DNA of 64,000 bases from Pedobacter sp. PLR (GTDB taxonomy: Bacteria > Bacteroidota > Bacteroidia > Sphingobacteriales > Sphingobacteriaceae): the NCBI RefSeq assembly GCF_026239675.1, contig NZ_JAPIVQ010000005.1, positions 186,001-250,000 of the forward strand, in the 5' to 3' direction. Under the pieces are notes generated by a model that did no database searches, was not told where the DNA came from, and saw only the letters and a list, made by a program, of their open reading frames with translations. How positions within the stretch are numbered: position 1 is the stretch's first letter; the number at the start of each line of letters is the position of its first letter. Shown piece after piece: positions 35,285 through 45,700 of this stretch. Both the position numbers and the translations under genes were made by a program.

Positions 35285-35318
35285 AGCCCGGTTCTGAATT
35301 AAAGAACCGGGCTTTTTT
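35285..35318 (+). terminator. Intrinsic terminator of the pst-phoU operon
   Basis: A perfect 11-bp stem AGCCCGGTTCT with AGAACCGGGCT around a 7-base loop, followed by six T. It lies 130 bp after the phoU stop. Confidence 0.9.
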
Positions 35319-35377
35319 ATGGAAGATTAACAATTATTCAGGCTCTTAGTTTACAAATACTTAACAGATGTTTAGTG

Positions 35378-35405
35378 TTGTCTTTATAAACTAAGTTTAG
35401 TTTTG
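35378..35405 (+). promoter_or_regulatory. Candidate Bacteroidetes promoter of the second SusC gene
   Basis: TAGTTTTG at 35398-35405 matches the Bacteroidetes -7 box TAnnTTTG, with TTG 17 bp upstream (35378-35380), a little short of the usual spacing. The site also lies inside a GTTTAG-N5-CTAAAC dyad (35395-35411). It would leave a leader of about 20 bases before the ATG at 35430. Confidence 0.35.
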
Positions 35406-35429
35406 CTAAACAAATCATTAGCTAAAACT

Positions 35430-38400
35430 ATGAATCAATTCTACACAAAAGGAAAATTACTATTAACGGTATTTCTCTTGTTCTGCAGCATTAACATGTA
35501 TGGGCAGTCCAAAGTAACCGGGACCGTCGTAGATGAATCCGGGCCTATTCCCGGCGCGACTGTTACCAATAAAAATAATGGGAAAAGTACTTCAACTGAT
35601 CTCAAAGGGGGCTTTAGCATTGTTGGAGCACCCGAAGATCTCCTTGAAGTCAGATCGATGGGCTACAAGACTAAACAGGTGAAAGTTGGAAGTGCAGCTG
35701 CAAATTCCATCATCTTACAGACCGACAGTAAATCTCTGGACGACGTGGTGGTGACTGCACTCGGAATTAAAAAGGAGAAGAAAGCAGTAGGCTATTCGGT
35801 TCAGGAAGTAAAAGGAAGTGACCTCGTAAAGGCAAGGGAACCAAATGGAATCAGCTCGCTGACTGGAAAAGTTGCAGGTCTGACCATTACACCAAGTGCA
35901 AACCTGTTTGGAGATCCCGGGATTTACCTGAGGGGCCAGTCTGGAGTACTCATCGTAGTGGATGGAGTTCCGATAAGCTCAGATTCCTGGAATTTAAGCC
36001 CTGATGATATTGAGAGCTATTCGGTATTAAAAGGCGCAAATGCAGCCGCGTTATACGGTAGCAGGGGACAAAAAGGGGCTATTTTGATTACGACAAAAAA
36101 GGGGGGCTCCATAAACAAAGGGTTTACCGTCGACTTCAACTCCAGTACGCAATTACAAACCGGCTATAATGCAATCCCTGATTACCAGAATTCTTATGGC
36201 GCTGGTGATAATTTTAAGTACGAATTTAAAGATGGAAAAGGTGGTGGGATCAATGATAGTGATTATTTTATTTGGGGCCCGCGATTTGAAGGTCAGCTCA
36301 TTAATCAATACAATAGCCCTATTGATCCGGTTACCAAAGCACTGGTACCTATCCCATGGTTGGCCAGAGGAACCGATAACCTTAAAAATTTCCTGCGCAA
36401 TGGAGTATTGAGTACAAACAATATTGCCATTTCAACCAAAAGCGAAGTCGGTGAAATGCGTATGTCTATTTCGCAAATGCTGCAGCGTGGTACAGTTCCG
36501 AATACCAAACTGAGCAGCACGAACTTTAATTTTTCAGGGGGGCTGAATGCAGGTAAGAAAGTAAGATTTGAAGCTAATATTAATTATAACAAACAGATTA
36601 CTCCAAATTATCCGGATGCAGGTTATGGGCCTAACAGCTATGTGTACCTGATGAATATCTGGGGTGGTGCAGATTTTGATGTAAGAGATCTTCAGAATTA
36701 CTGGAAGCCCGGTCAGGAGAATATTCAGCAGTATAACAGAGAGTATACGATCTATAATAACCCGTATTTTACAGCCTATGAAAATTTGCATAGTTATGCT
36801 AAAGATGACATTTATGGTCATATTTCCATGAAATATAGCATAACCGATAAGCTCAATTTTAACCTTAGAAGTAATGTGAGTACCTGGAATAGAAGCCGTA
36901 CGAAGCGGATTCCGGTATCAGGTAATTTTTATAATGATGGGGTAAACCAGGTTGGAGGCTACCAGGAAGTGTATGATAAGTTTTGGGAAAACAATACGGA
37001 AGGATCATTGAGTTATGCAGATCAGTTTAAGGATTTCGGATTCAAGTCTTCAGTTTTTGCAAATTTAAGATCAGTAAAGGTGAGCTCTTTAAGTGCAAGT
37101 ACCAATGGTGGACTGATTGTTCCGGGTGTGTATGACTTATCCAACACGGTTTTACCTTCGGTTCCGTCAAATGATTATGGACAAAGACAAGTTGCCAGTG
37201 CATACGGTCTGATCGATCTGGACTATAAGAACTATTTATTCCTGAACATTACCGGAAGATATGATAAATCAACAACCTTACCTGTAAAACACAATGCCTA
37301 TTTCTATCCATCGGCCTCTTTAAGTGCCGTAATTTCTCAAATGGTTAATCTGCCTAAAGAGATCTCTTTCCTAAAAATGAGAGGTTCTTATGCCAATGTA
37401 GCTTCTGATCTGGTAAATGAAGATGCGCAGTACGACATCTATAAACTTAATTCAACTTATTCGCCTTATGCTACCCGTTGGAACAACAATACCGGAGTTG
37501 GCTATAGTGGGGTCCTGACGAATCCTGATATTTTGGCGGCAAGGGTGAAAACAACGGAGTTGGGGCTCGAAGCCAGATTTTTGAACAACAGGATCGGATT
37601 TGATGCAGCCGCATTTTATAATATAGAAGGCCCGCAGATTGTAAACCTGGTGGTTAGCCCGACATCTGGTGTAACTTCTACGCAAAAGAATGCCTTCACT
37701 TATGTGAGAAAAGGATTAGAGCTGACGGTAGACGGAAGTCCGGTAAAGACGACCAACTTTTTATGGAATGTCGTGCTGAACTGGTCAACAAATCACCGTT
37801 GGTTAAATAAAATTGATGGTATTCTGGAAAGGGATGGATTGATTAAGGTAGGAGATAGGGCAGATGGATACTTTATTACCGATTTTCAACGTGATCCAAA
37901 TGGGAAAATGATTGTTGGAACGAATGGATTACCAGCTTTAAATCCTTATAGAAGTCTTGTAGGTTATAGCGACAATGATTTTGTTGCGGGTATTAACAAC
38001 TCTTTCAAGTATAAGAATATCGGCCTTAGTTTTCAGATTGACGGTCGATTTGGAGGAAAAATTGCCAACGCTGTGGATGATTCACAGTGGAATTCGGGAA
38101 CTGCACCAGCATCTGACAGTCCTTACCGGTTGCTTGACTGGGAGAACAGATCAAATTCCAGCTGGAAGGGAAGCGTGATGACCGACGGGTTAAAGATCGT
38201 TAGTGGTGCTTTAAATACTGATCAGGATGGTAATCTGATTTCGGACAACAGGGTTTTTGCAGACAATGATGTGAAGGTATTGTACCAGACCTGGGCAAGG
38301 AACTTTAACCGCTCTAACTACGAATTGATGCGTAGCAGAACCTTTGTCAAGTTAAGAGAAGTCGTGCTGACCTATACCGTTCCAACTGCTGTGCTTCAAA

Positions 38401-38567
38401 AATCAAAGATCATCAGTGCAGCAAGCGTATCACTGGTAGGTAGAAACCTTCTTTATTTCACAGGTAAAGGAACCAGAAATATGGACCTCGATCAGTTCAT
38501 CGCTGGTGCCGGACTTCAAACCCCATCGGTAAAGAGCTTTGGTGTCAACTTAAATATTACTTTTTAA
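35430..38567 (+). CDS. SusC/RagA TonB-linked outer-membrane transporter
   Basis: From the ATG at 35430 the protein has 1045 residues: signal peptide ending near MYGQ (about 26), a carboxypeptidase-regulatory-like domain (about 28-105, with VTGTVVDESGPIPGATVT), a TonB plug (about 108-240, with DDVVVTALGIKKEKKAVGYSV and KGANAAALYGSRGQKGAILITTKKG) and a barrel ending in Phe. It lacks the STN domain of the first SusC, so it is not tied to a FecR-sigma relay. A TTG nine codons upstream is less likely as start because a promoter-like box overlaps it. SusD follows after 10 bp. Confidence 0.93.
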   Translation: MNQFYTKGKLLLTVFLLFCSINMYGQSKVTGTVVDESGPIPGATVTNKNNGKSTSTDLKGGFSIVGAPEDLLEVRSMGYKTKQVKVGSAAANSIILQTDSKSLDDVVVTALGIKKEKKAVGYSVQEVKGSDLVKAREPNGISSLTGKVAGLTITPSANLFGDPGIYLRGQSGVLIVVDGVPISSDSWNLSPDDIESYSVLKGANAAALYGSRGQKGAILITTKKGGSINKGFTVDFNSSTQLQTGYNAIPDYQNSYGAGDNFKYEFKDGKGGGINDSDYFIWGPRFEGQLINQYNSPIDPVTKALVPIPWLARGTDNLKNFLRNGVLSTNNIAISTKSEVGEMRMSISQMLQRGTVPNTKLSSTNFNFSGGLNAGKKVRFEANINYNKQITPNYPDAGYGPNSYVYLMNIWGGADFDVRDLQNYWKPGQENIQQYNREYTIYNNPYFTAYENLHSYAKDDIYGHISMKYSITDKLNFNLRSNVSTWNRSRTKRIPVSGNFYNDGVNQVGGYQEVYDKFWENNTEGSLSYADQFKDFGFKSSVFANLRSVKVSSLSASTNGGLIVPGVYDLSNTVLPSVPSNDYGQRQVASAYGLIDLDYKNYLFLNITGRYDKSTTLPVKHNAYFYPSASLSAVISQMVNLPKEISFLKMRGSYANVASDLVNEDAQYDIYKLNSTYSPYATRWNNNTGVGYSGVLTNPDILAARVKTTELGLEARFLNNRIGFDAAAFYNIEGPQIVNLVVSPTSGVTSTQKNAFTYVRKGLELTVDGSPVKTTNFLWNVVLNWSTNHRWLNKIDGILERDGLIKVGDRADGYFITDFQRDPNGKMIVGTNGLPALNPYRSLVGYSDNDFVAGINNSFKYKNIGLSFQIDGRFGGKIANAVDDSQWNSGTAPASDSPYRLLDWENRSNSSWKGSVMTDGLKIVSGALNTDQDGNLISDNRVFADNDVKVLYQTWARNFNRSNYELMRSRTFVKLREVVLTYTVPTAVLQKSKIISAASVSLVGRNLLYFTGKGTRNMDLDQFIAGAGLQTPSVKSFGVNLNITF

Positions 38568-38577
38568 AATAAAGGTT

Positions 38578-40086
38578 ATGAAAACTAAAATATATTCCAT
38601 ACTAACCTGCATGTTGATCATTCTATTTTCTTCCTGCAAGAAAACAGCAGAGTTGCAAAAAGATCCTGCAGCAATATTAAACGTCTCGCCGAAGTTGATT
38701 TTTACCGGTTTATTACTAAACAGCTCGCAGGCACCATGGACAACAGATCAGCGACATAACCAGTTTATGGTGATGAACGAAGCGTATTATGGAAACCAGT
38801 CTTACAACTGGACGACTTCAGATTATGCTGCCTATACCCAATTGAGAAATGTTCAGCGCATGGAAATAGAAGCAATGAAGGTAGGGGCTCCGGCATCAGC
38901 ATATCTGGCCCTTGCTAAGTTTTTCAGGGCTTATTTCTTCGTCTCCGCTACCGAAATGTTTGGCGATATTCCAATGAGCGAAGCTTTAAGAGGAGCATCG
39001 GAAGGTAATTTTTTGCCTAAATACGATACGCAGAAAGAGGTTTACAAACAGTGTCTTCAGTTGCTGGAAGAAGCAAATACTGATTTAACGCCATTTGTGG
39101 CTGCTAAAACCAAGGTTGATGGTGATTTCTTTTATAATGGTGATCTTGCCAAATGGCAAAAATTAGTTAACTCATTTCGTTTGAGGGTATTGAACGCTTT
39201 AAGCAAACGAGCTGATGATACACCTGACCTCAACATAAAAGAGCAATTCTCCGCTATCGTTAGTAATCCCGCTAAATACCCGCTAATACTCAGTAATTCG
39301 GATAATTTTCAGCTGGTTTATAATACTTCTAATGTATCGAACAACTATCCTTTATGGCCTTCCAATGGAGTAGTACTGAAAAACGATCTCCGAAACAATC
39401 TGGGTGCCACCTATATTGATATTCTGACCAAAACCAGTGACCCAAGGGTATTTGTTGTGGCACTGCCAACCGATTCGGCTAAATTAAGTGGTGATGCCGC
39501 TTATGCGACGAAATTCACTTCTTTTAAAGGAGGGCGTACAGGTGAGTTACAGACGACCTTAAAGGATCAGGCCATTGCCGGAAAACTAAGTATGATCAAT
39601 TTTGATTACTGGCTTTCTTCCCCTTCCGGTATTCCTGCGGTTCAGCTTGGTGCCTCTGAAACTAACTTTAATATCGCAGAAGGAATAAACCTGGGCTGGG
39701 CAAACGGAGATGCAGCAAGCTATTACGAGCAGGGCATTACGGAGTCGGTAAAGTTCTATGGCGTAACGAATACTTCCACGATTTCAGCTTTCCTGACAAA
39801 GAATAGGTATGCAGGAAATACCAGAACAGGACTAGATCAGATTCTGGAGCAGAAATATGTGGCCTTCTTTCAGAATTCCGGTCGCCAGGCATATTATAAC
39901 TACAGAAGAACAGGTGTTCCTAAATTTGATATCGGGCCGGCCAATGGTAATAATAATCTGATTCCAACACGCTGGGCTTATCCAACAAGTGAATACACCG
40001 TGAATGCCGCCAATTTAAAAGCAGCACTTCAACGTCAGTTTGCCGGAGCGGATAATCAAAATGGGGTGACCTGGGCAACAAAATAA
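38578..40086 (+). CDS. SusD/RagB-family nutrient-binding lipoprotein (SusD-like_2 type)
   Basis: The 502-residue product has a lipobox at Cys20 (SSCKK). The YLALAKFFRAYFFVSATEMFGDIPMSEAL segment (about 105-135) and the C-terminal ILEQKYVAFFQNSGRQAYYNYRRTGVP are hallmarks of the SusD-like group that pairs with SusC proteins without STN domains. It would be the surface lid of the preceding transporter. A strong terminator follows at 40154. Confidence 0.92.
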   Translation: MKTKIYSILTCMLIILFSSCKKTAELQKDPAAILNVSPKLIFTGLLLNSSQAPWTTDQRHNQFMVMNEAYYGNQSYNWTTSDYAAYTQLRNVQRMEIEAMKVGAPASAYLALAKFFRAYFFVSATEMFGDIPMSEALRGASEGNFLPKYDTQKEVYKQCLQLLEEANTDLTPFVAAKTKVDGDFFYNGDLAKWQKLVNSFRLRVLNALSKRADDTPDLNIKEQFSAIVSNPAKYPLILSNSDNFQLVYNTSNVSNNYPLWPSNGVVLKNDLRNNLGATYIDILTKTSDPRVFVVALPTDSAKLSGDAAYATKFTSFKGGRTGELQTTLKDQAIAGKLSMINFDYWLSSPSGIPAVQLGASETNFNIAEGINLGWANGDAASYYEQGITESVKFYGVTNTSTISAFLTKNRYAGNTRTGLDQILEQKYVAFFQNSGRQAYYNYRRTGVPKFDIGPANGNNNLIPTRWAYPTSEYTVNAANLKAALQRQFAGADNQNGVTWATK

Positions 40087-40153
40087 CCAGGAAGACCCGG
40101 GAGAAAGTAAATACATCAAAATATCACCTGGTAAAAAGTTAACCTACATATTA

Positions 40154-40190
40154 AGCCGCTGTAAATCAATAATTACAGCGGCTTTTTTTT
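40154..40190 (+). terminator. Intrinsic terminator of the second SusC/SusD pair
   Basis: An 11-bp stem, AGCCGCTGTAA with TTACAGCGGCT around an 8-base loop, followed by eight T. It lies 67 bp after the SusD stop. Confidence 0.9.
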
Positions 40191-40296
40191 ATGATTGATA
40201 AAAGCACTTTTATTTCTGCGAAAAAAAATGTTCCATCCATATCGTCTATGGTAGAAAGTCAATGAGATGGTGTTTTTGGAAAAAAATAAGCTGTGT

Positions 40297-41220
40297 TTAT
40301 AAAAACTTGGTTTCCCGGAGCGTTTCTCTTTTTACTTTATAGTCTTGTGGAGAGACACCCATTATTTTAGAAAACATTCTTGAAAAGTAGTATTGGTCAT
40401 CTATACCAAGTGTTGAGGCAATCTCTTTGATACGGAGATCTGTGAACTGAAGGTATTGGCAGGCTTTCTGTATTTTAATGTGATTGAAGTATTTAATCGG
40501 GGCAAAACCGGTTTGATCTTTGAAAAGTGCTGAGAAATGGGAGGACGACAAGTTAACTGATTTAGCGATATCTTCCAGGGTAAAGGTGGTATGCAGGTTT
40601 TTTTGCATGAACTCAATGGAAACATCGATGGGATTCACTATGCTTTGTTTAGCCGAATAATTAAATTTTTCATCAAAAATAAAGGAAGAAAGGAAATGAC
40701 AGAAACTAATATTGACATAGCACAGGTTATCGGTACTGTAACCTCTTTCCAGATTTAAATAGATTTCGTCAAAGAGTTTTATTCTTGATTCATTGAACTG
40801 TACAAGGCCTTTATAACTTTTTTGTCTTTTAAGCAACAATCTGATCAGCGACTTAACAAGGTGGCCTTTGAAATGTGCCCAGTAAATGGTCCATGGCATG
40901 TTCTGATCGGAAGTGTAAGCATGTGACTTGTCTGCAGGTATGACAATGAAATTTCCCGATTTAATGGTATAGGAAGTGTCTTCAATTGTCACTTCACCCT
41001 TCCCATCTGTGCAGTAAAGAAGGATGTACTGATCTATCCCATGGCTACGTTCCCTGTAATGAAATTTTGCTTTCGGGTAAAATCCGATATCCGTAATGTA
41101 GATGCCAGCCAATAGTGGATTGGGAATACAGGTTTTTACAAGGATAGACCTGGGCAGTACAATTGCCTTTTGGCCATTAAAACCTTCTTTCTTTTTAATT
41201 TCAGTTGTTTGGTTTTCCAT
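40297..41220 (-). CDS. AraC-family transcriptional regulator (cupin sensor)
   Basis: The 307-residue protein has an N-terminal cupin-like ligand domain (about 40-150, with GEVTIEDTSYTIKSGNFIVIPADKSHAY) and a C-terminal double helix-turn-helix (about 205-298, with TLEDIAKSVNLSSSHFSALFKDQTGFAPIKYF and IKEIASTLGIDDQYYFSRMFSKIMGVSPQDYK). It is divergent from the sugar porter gene with 123 bp between. It probably senses a mono- or oligosaccharide and activates this locus. Two direct repeats 21 bp apart in the gap are candidate half-sites. Confidence 0.9.
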   Translation of the reverse strand: MENQTTEIKKKEGFNGQKAIVLPRSILVKTCIPNPLLAGIYITDIGFYPKAKFHYRERSHGIDQYILLYCTDGKGEVTIEDTSYTIKSGNFIVIPADKSHAYTSDQNMPWTIYWAHFKGHLVKSLIRLLLKRQKSYKGLVQFNESRIKLFDEIYLNLERGYSTDNLCYVNISFCHFLSSFIFDEKFNYSAKQSIVNPIDVSIEFMQKNLHTTFTLEDIAKSVNLSSSHFSALFKDQTGFAPIKYFNHIKIQKACQYLQFTDLRIKEIASTLGIDDQYYFSRMFSKIMGVSPQDYKVKRETLRETKFL

Positions 41221-41252
41221 CTGTCTTTAGTCGGGGCTGAATTTATAGATAA

Positions 41253-41282
41253 TTCCGTAATATTGTCCATTCCTTCCGTAAT
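41253..41282 (+). promoter_or_regulatory. Direct repeats 21 bp apart, candidate AraC-type operator
   Basis: TTCCGTAAT occurs at 41253-41261 and again at 41274-41282, the same face of the helix. AraC-family activators bind paired direct half-sites with this spacing. The second copy lies 61 bp upstream of the sugar porter start and the first is 32 bp upstream of the divergent AraC gene. The repeats are identical over nine bases. Confidence 0.5.
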
Positions 41283-41343
41283 TATTTCTATTGTATGGTT
41301 GTTATTATTAGTTCAAATTTGGTTTTGTTAACCTAAACCTAAA

Positions 41344-42672
41344 ATGCAACAATTTAAAACTTCGTACCTTTTGTCTATCTCCTTTATCTCCGCATTAGGG
41401 GGATATCTGTTTGGTTTTGACTTTGCCGTAATTTCAGGTGCATTACCTTTTTTACGGGATCAGTTTGGACTAAATGAATATTGGGAAGGCTTTGCAACCG
41501 GGTCATTGGCCCTTGGCGCTATTATTGGCTGCCTAACAGCCGGCCGCGTGGCCGATAAATACGGTCGCAGACCAGGACTGTTTTTAGCGGCCCTCATTTT
41601 TGGCCTTTCTTCTCTTGCAATGGCATTTGCTTCAGACCTGGGGGTTTTTGTTTTCTCAAGGTTTGTAGCGGGAATAGGTGTAGGTATGGCCTCCCTATTG
41701 TCACCTTTGTATATTGCCGAGGTTTCTCCGGCAAAATATCGTGGAAGAATGGTGAGCATCAATCAACTAACCATTGTACTTGGAATCCTGATCACCAACC
41801 TGATCAATTATTCACTCCGTAATAGTGGGCCGGATGCCTGGAGGTGGATGTTTGGTCTTGGCGCTGTACCTTCTGCACTGTTCATCATCGGGGTAATCTG
41901 GCTACCGGAAAGTCCAAGGTGGTTACTCCAGACCGGAAAAGAAAGCAAAGGACTTAAAGTCCTGGAGAAAATTGGCGGTGTTGATTTTTCCATCAGTGCT
42001 ATGGACATGATGAAATCTGCTGCAAAAGGAAATCAAAAAGTCAGCTACACTGCCGTTTTTGGGAAAGCCGTTTTGCCGGCGGTAACGATAGGGATTGTAC
42101 TTGCCGTATTTCAGCAGCTTTGCGGAATCAATGTGGTCTTTAACTATCCTTCGAATATTTTTGCCAGTATCGGCGCATCGAAAGATGACCAGTTGCTACA
42201 AACGGTATTTATAGGAGGAGTAAACCTGTTTTTTACTATCCTGGCCATGTTTCTTGTGGATAAAATTGGTCGCAGGCCACTCATGTTGTTCGGTGCAGCA
42301 GCACTGGCCATATTATATGTGGTGATTGCACAATTACTAGCAGTACATTCTGCTTTGGTAGGGGTGTTTTTGCTGGCTGCGATAGGAACATACGCCATTT
42401 CCCTCGGACCAGTAACCTGGGTGCTGATTTCAGAAATTTTCCCGAATCATGTGAGAGGGGCAGCATCATCTATTGCTATACTCTGCTTATGGGCAGCTTA
42501 CTTCATACTCACTTTTACTTTTCCTGTACTTGCCAAATGGATCGGAATGCACAATACCTTTTACCTCTATTCGGGGATCTGTGTTATGGGCTTCCTTTTT
42601 GTCAGGGCAAGAGTTAAAGAAACCAAAGGGAAAACACTGGAAGAACTGGAATCTGTTTTTAGCCCTCATTAA
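41344..42672 (+). CDS. Sugar porter family MFS transporter
   Basis: The 442-residue protein has twelve predicted spans and the sugar porter signatures: GRVADKYGRRPGLF between spans 2 and 3, RFVAGIGVGMASLLSPLYIAEVSP near spans 4-5, PESPRWLLQTGK after span 6, DKIGRRPLMLFG between spans 8 and 9, and KETKGKTLEEL at the end. QQLCGINVVFNYP in span 7 resembles the sugar-binding QQ-x-G-x-N motif of XylE and GLUT proteins. It would import a monosaccharide by proton symport across the inner membrane, the step after outer-membrane import and hydrolysis. The DUF5107 gene follows after 38 bp. Confidence 0.93.
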   Translation: MQQFKTSYLLSISFISALGGYLFGFDFAVISGALPFLRDQFGLNEYWEGFATGSLALGAIIGCLTAGRVADKYGRRPGLFLAALIFGLSSLAMAFASDLGVFVFSRFVAGIGVGMASLLSPLYIAEVSPAKYRGRMVSINQLTIVLGILITNLINYSLRNSGPDAWRWMFGLGAVPSALFIIGVIWLPESPRWLLQTGKESKGLKVLEKIGGVDFSISAMDMMKSAAKGNQKVSYTAVFGKAVLPAVTIGIVLAVFQQLCGINVVFNYPSNIFASIGASKDDQLLQTVFIGGVNLFFTILAMFLVDKIGRRPLMLFGAAALAILYVVIAQLLAVHSALVGVFLLAAIGTYAISLGPVTWVLISEIFPNHVRGAASSIAILCLWAAYFILTFTFPVLAKWIGMHNTFYLYSGICVMGFLFVRARVKETKGKTLEELESVFSPH

Positions 42673-42710
42673 TCAACATTATTATTTAATAAAGAAGCAC
42701 GAATTATATT

Positions 42711-45700
42711 ATGGAAGTAACCGCATGGGTGGAGAAAGTCATCATTCCTACTTACGAAACAGGTAAGCCAGAGAAGAACCCTATTTTTTTAGAAAAACGA
42801 GTATATCAGGGAAGTACAGGAGCGGTATACCCAAACCCTGTTATCGAAAAAATATCCGATGAAAAGATTAATAAAGCGTATACAGCAGTATTTATAGAAA
42901 ATGAATATTTGAAAATAATGGTGCTTCCCGAACTTGGGGGAAGAATCCAAAGGGCTTATGATAAAGTGCGTAACCGTGATTTTATCTATTACAACCAGGT
43001 GATTAAACCCGCATTGGTAGGTTTAACAGGCCCATGGATTTCAGGAGGAATAGAGTTTAACTGGCCCCAACACCATCGTCCAAGTACATTTGACCCTATA
43101 GATTTTACCATAGAATCACATGATGACGGTAGTAAAACTATTTGGGTAAATGAGCTGGAATTGATGTTCCGTACCAAAGGAATGGCAGGTTTTACCCTAT
43201 ATCCCGATAAAGCTTATCTGGAAGTTAAAGGAAAGGTGTTCAACCCCACACCATTTCCACAAACCTTTTTGTGGTGGGCAAACCCTGCAGTAAAGGTCAA
43301 CGATCACTATCAGTCTATTTTTCCACCTGATGTGTATGCGGTTTTTGATCATGGTAAGCGCGATGTTTCTGATTTTCCAATCGCTACCGGTACTTATTAT
43401 AAAAAGGATTATTCACCAGGAACAGATATTTCCTGCTATAAAAATATTCCTGTACCCACTTCTTATATGGCTATCCGCTCCAGCTATAATTTTATAGGAG
43501 GGTATGAGCATGATACACAAGCTGGAATGCTACACGTGGCGAATCATCATATTGCACCAGGCAAAAAGCAATGGACCTGGGGGAATGGTGACTTTGGACT
43601 ATCCTGGGATAGAAATCTGACCGATGAAGATGGACCCTATATCGAACTGATGACGGGAGTCTATACAGACAATCAGCCTGATTTTTCCTGGCTACAGCCT
43701 AATGAGGAAAAAACATTTGAGCAGTATTTTATGCCTTATGCTAAAATTGGTGCAGTTAAGAATGCCACTAAAGAAGCCATGTTAAATGTAGAACAGAACG
43801 GGAGTGCACTGGACATAAAAGTTTATGCTACCGCTTTCTTTCCTTCGGCAGTGATTAGCTTATTTATAAATGAAGTGTTGGAAGATGCCACTTACTTTGA
43901 CCTTTCTCCGTCTTTGGTTTTTGAGAAAATCATACCGCTGAAGACCGGAGTTTCTATGGAAAGTGTTCGTGTTCTTGTAGAAACCTGCGACCATAAGCTG
44001 TTGGTGAGCTACGAACAGGAAAAGGTGAATCCCGGGGAAATTCCAGCAGCTGCAACAGCAGCAAAAGCCCCTGAAAACATGGATTCTGTAGAAGAGTTAT
44101 TCCTTAACGGCCTGCACATCGAACAATACCGTCATGCCACTTATCAGGCAACAGATTATTATACTGAAGCCCTGAAAAGGGAGCCTGGAGATGTCCGTTC
44201 CAACAATGCGATGGGACTATGGAATATGAGACGCGGACAGTTTGGAGCTGCTGAACAGTTCTTTCGTACGGCCATAAAAACGTTAACATTACGGAATCCT
44301 AATCCATACGATGGTGAACCTTATTATAACCTGGGTTTGTCATTAAAAATGCAGGGAAAAGCAAAGGAAGCTTATGAAGCGGTTTATAAATCAACCTGGA
44401 ATGCTGCCTGGCAGGATGCGGGTTTCCTTGCGCTGTCGAGGATTGCCACAGAAAAGGGGGATTATGAGGATGCATTATACCTGATCAATAAATCCTTATT
44501 GCGTAATTACCATTCGCATGCTGCACGTCACCTTAAAACGGCTATCCTACATAAAATGGGCAGACTTAAAGAGGCGATGACTTTTCTTGAAGAGTCTCTG
44601 TTGATTGATCCTTTCAATTTTGGGTGTTTGTATGAAAGGTATACCTTGCAATTGGAAAGGGCTGATTTAAGCGCATCAGAAGCGTCGTTAAGCCATCTTG
44701 TACAGTTGATGCGACAAGATGTTCATAATTATATAGAATGTGCGCTGGAATATGCACAGGCGGGATTGTATAAAGAGGCGACCGGAATTTTGTCTATCTA
44801 TATCCGGGAGGAGCAAGGAGAGGTGTATCCGATGGTTTACTACTACATGGGCTGGTTTGCGCTGAGGAGTGGAGATCAGGAGTCTTCACAAGCATACTTT
44901 CTTAAAGGGCAGTATGCAGCACCAGATTTCTGTTTTCCTCACCGGATAGAAGATGTGAATGTCTTGTTAGCTGCTATCGCATACAATCCTAAAGATGCTA
45001 AGGCATATTACTATCTGGGTAATTTCTGGTATGGAAAACAGCAGTTTAATGAAGCAGTAGCCTGTTGGGAGAATTCGGTGAAGGAAGATCCTGCTTTCCC
45101 TACAGCGCATAGGAATCTCTCACTGGCTTATCACAATCATTTGAATGACTCAGATCTTGCGCTTAAGTCGCTCGAAAAAGCGTTTAGCCTGGACATAGCT
45201 GATGCGCGGGTATTCATGGAGCTGGATCAGTTATATAAGAAAATGGGATATGCTCCGGAGCCACGCCTGGCTATGTTGGAAAAGTATACTGAACTGGTTA
45301 ACTATCGTGATGATTTATACCTGGAACAGATCACGCTATGTAATCAGCTGAGCCGATACCGGGAAGCTAAAGCGCTGCTTGCCGGCCGACAGTTCCATCC
45401 CTGGGAAGGAGGAGAAGGAAAGGTAGTTGGACAGCACCTCCTTTGCCATACCCAGCTCGCCAAAACCGCGCTCATGGAAGGAGAGTATCACACTGCGATT
45501 GAGCTACTTTCAGTGGCAACGCATTATCCCCACAATCTTGGGGAAGGGAAGTTATACGGCGCACAGGAAAATGATATTTATTATCTGGAAGGTTGTGTGT
45601 ACGAGAAAATGGGATTGAAGGACCAGGCAGATCAAAAGTTTTTGCAGGCCACATCCGGAAACACAGAACCGGTACAAGCGATATTTTACAATGATCCTCA

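Noticed and set aside
35403..35429. TTG start for the second SusC gene
   Set aside because: The TTG overlaps a TAnnTTTG promoter-like box, and the ATG at 35430 gives a normal signal peptide.
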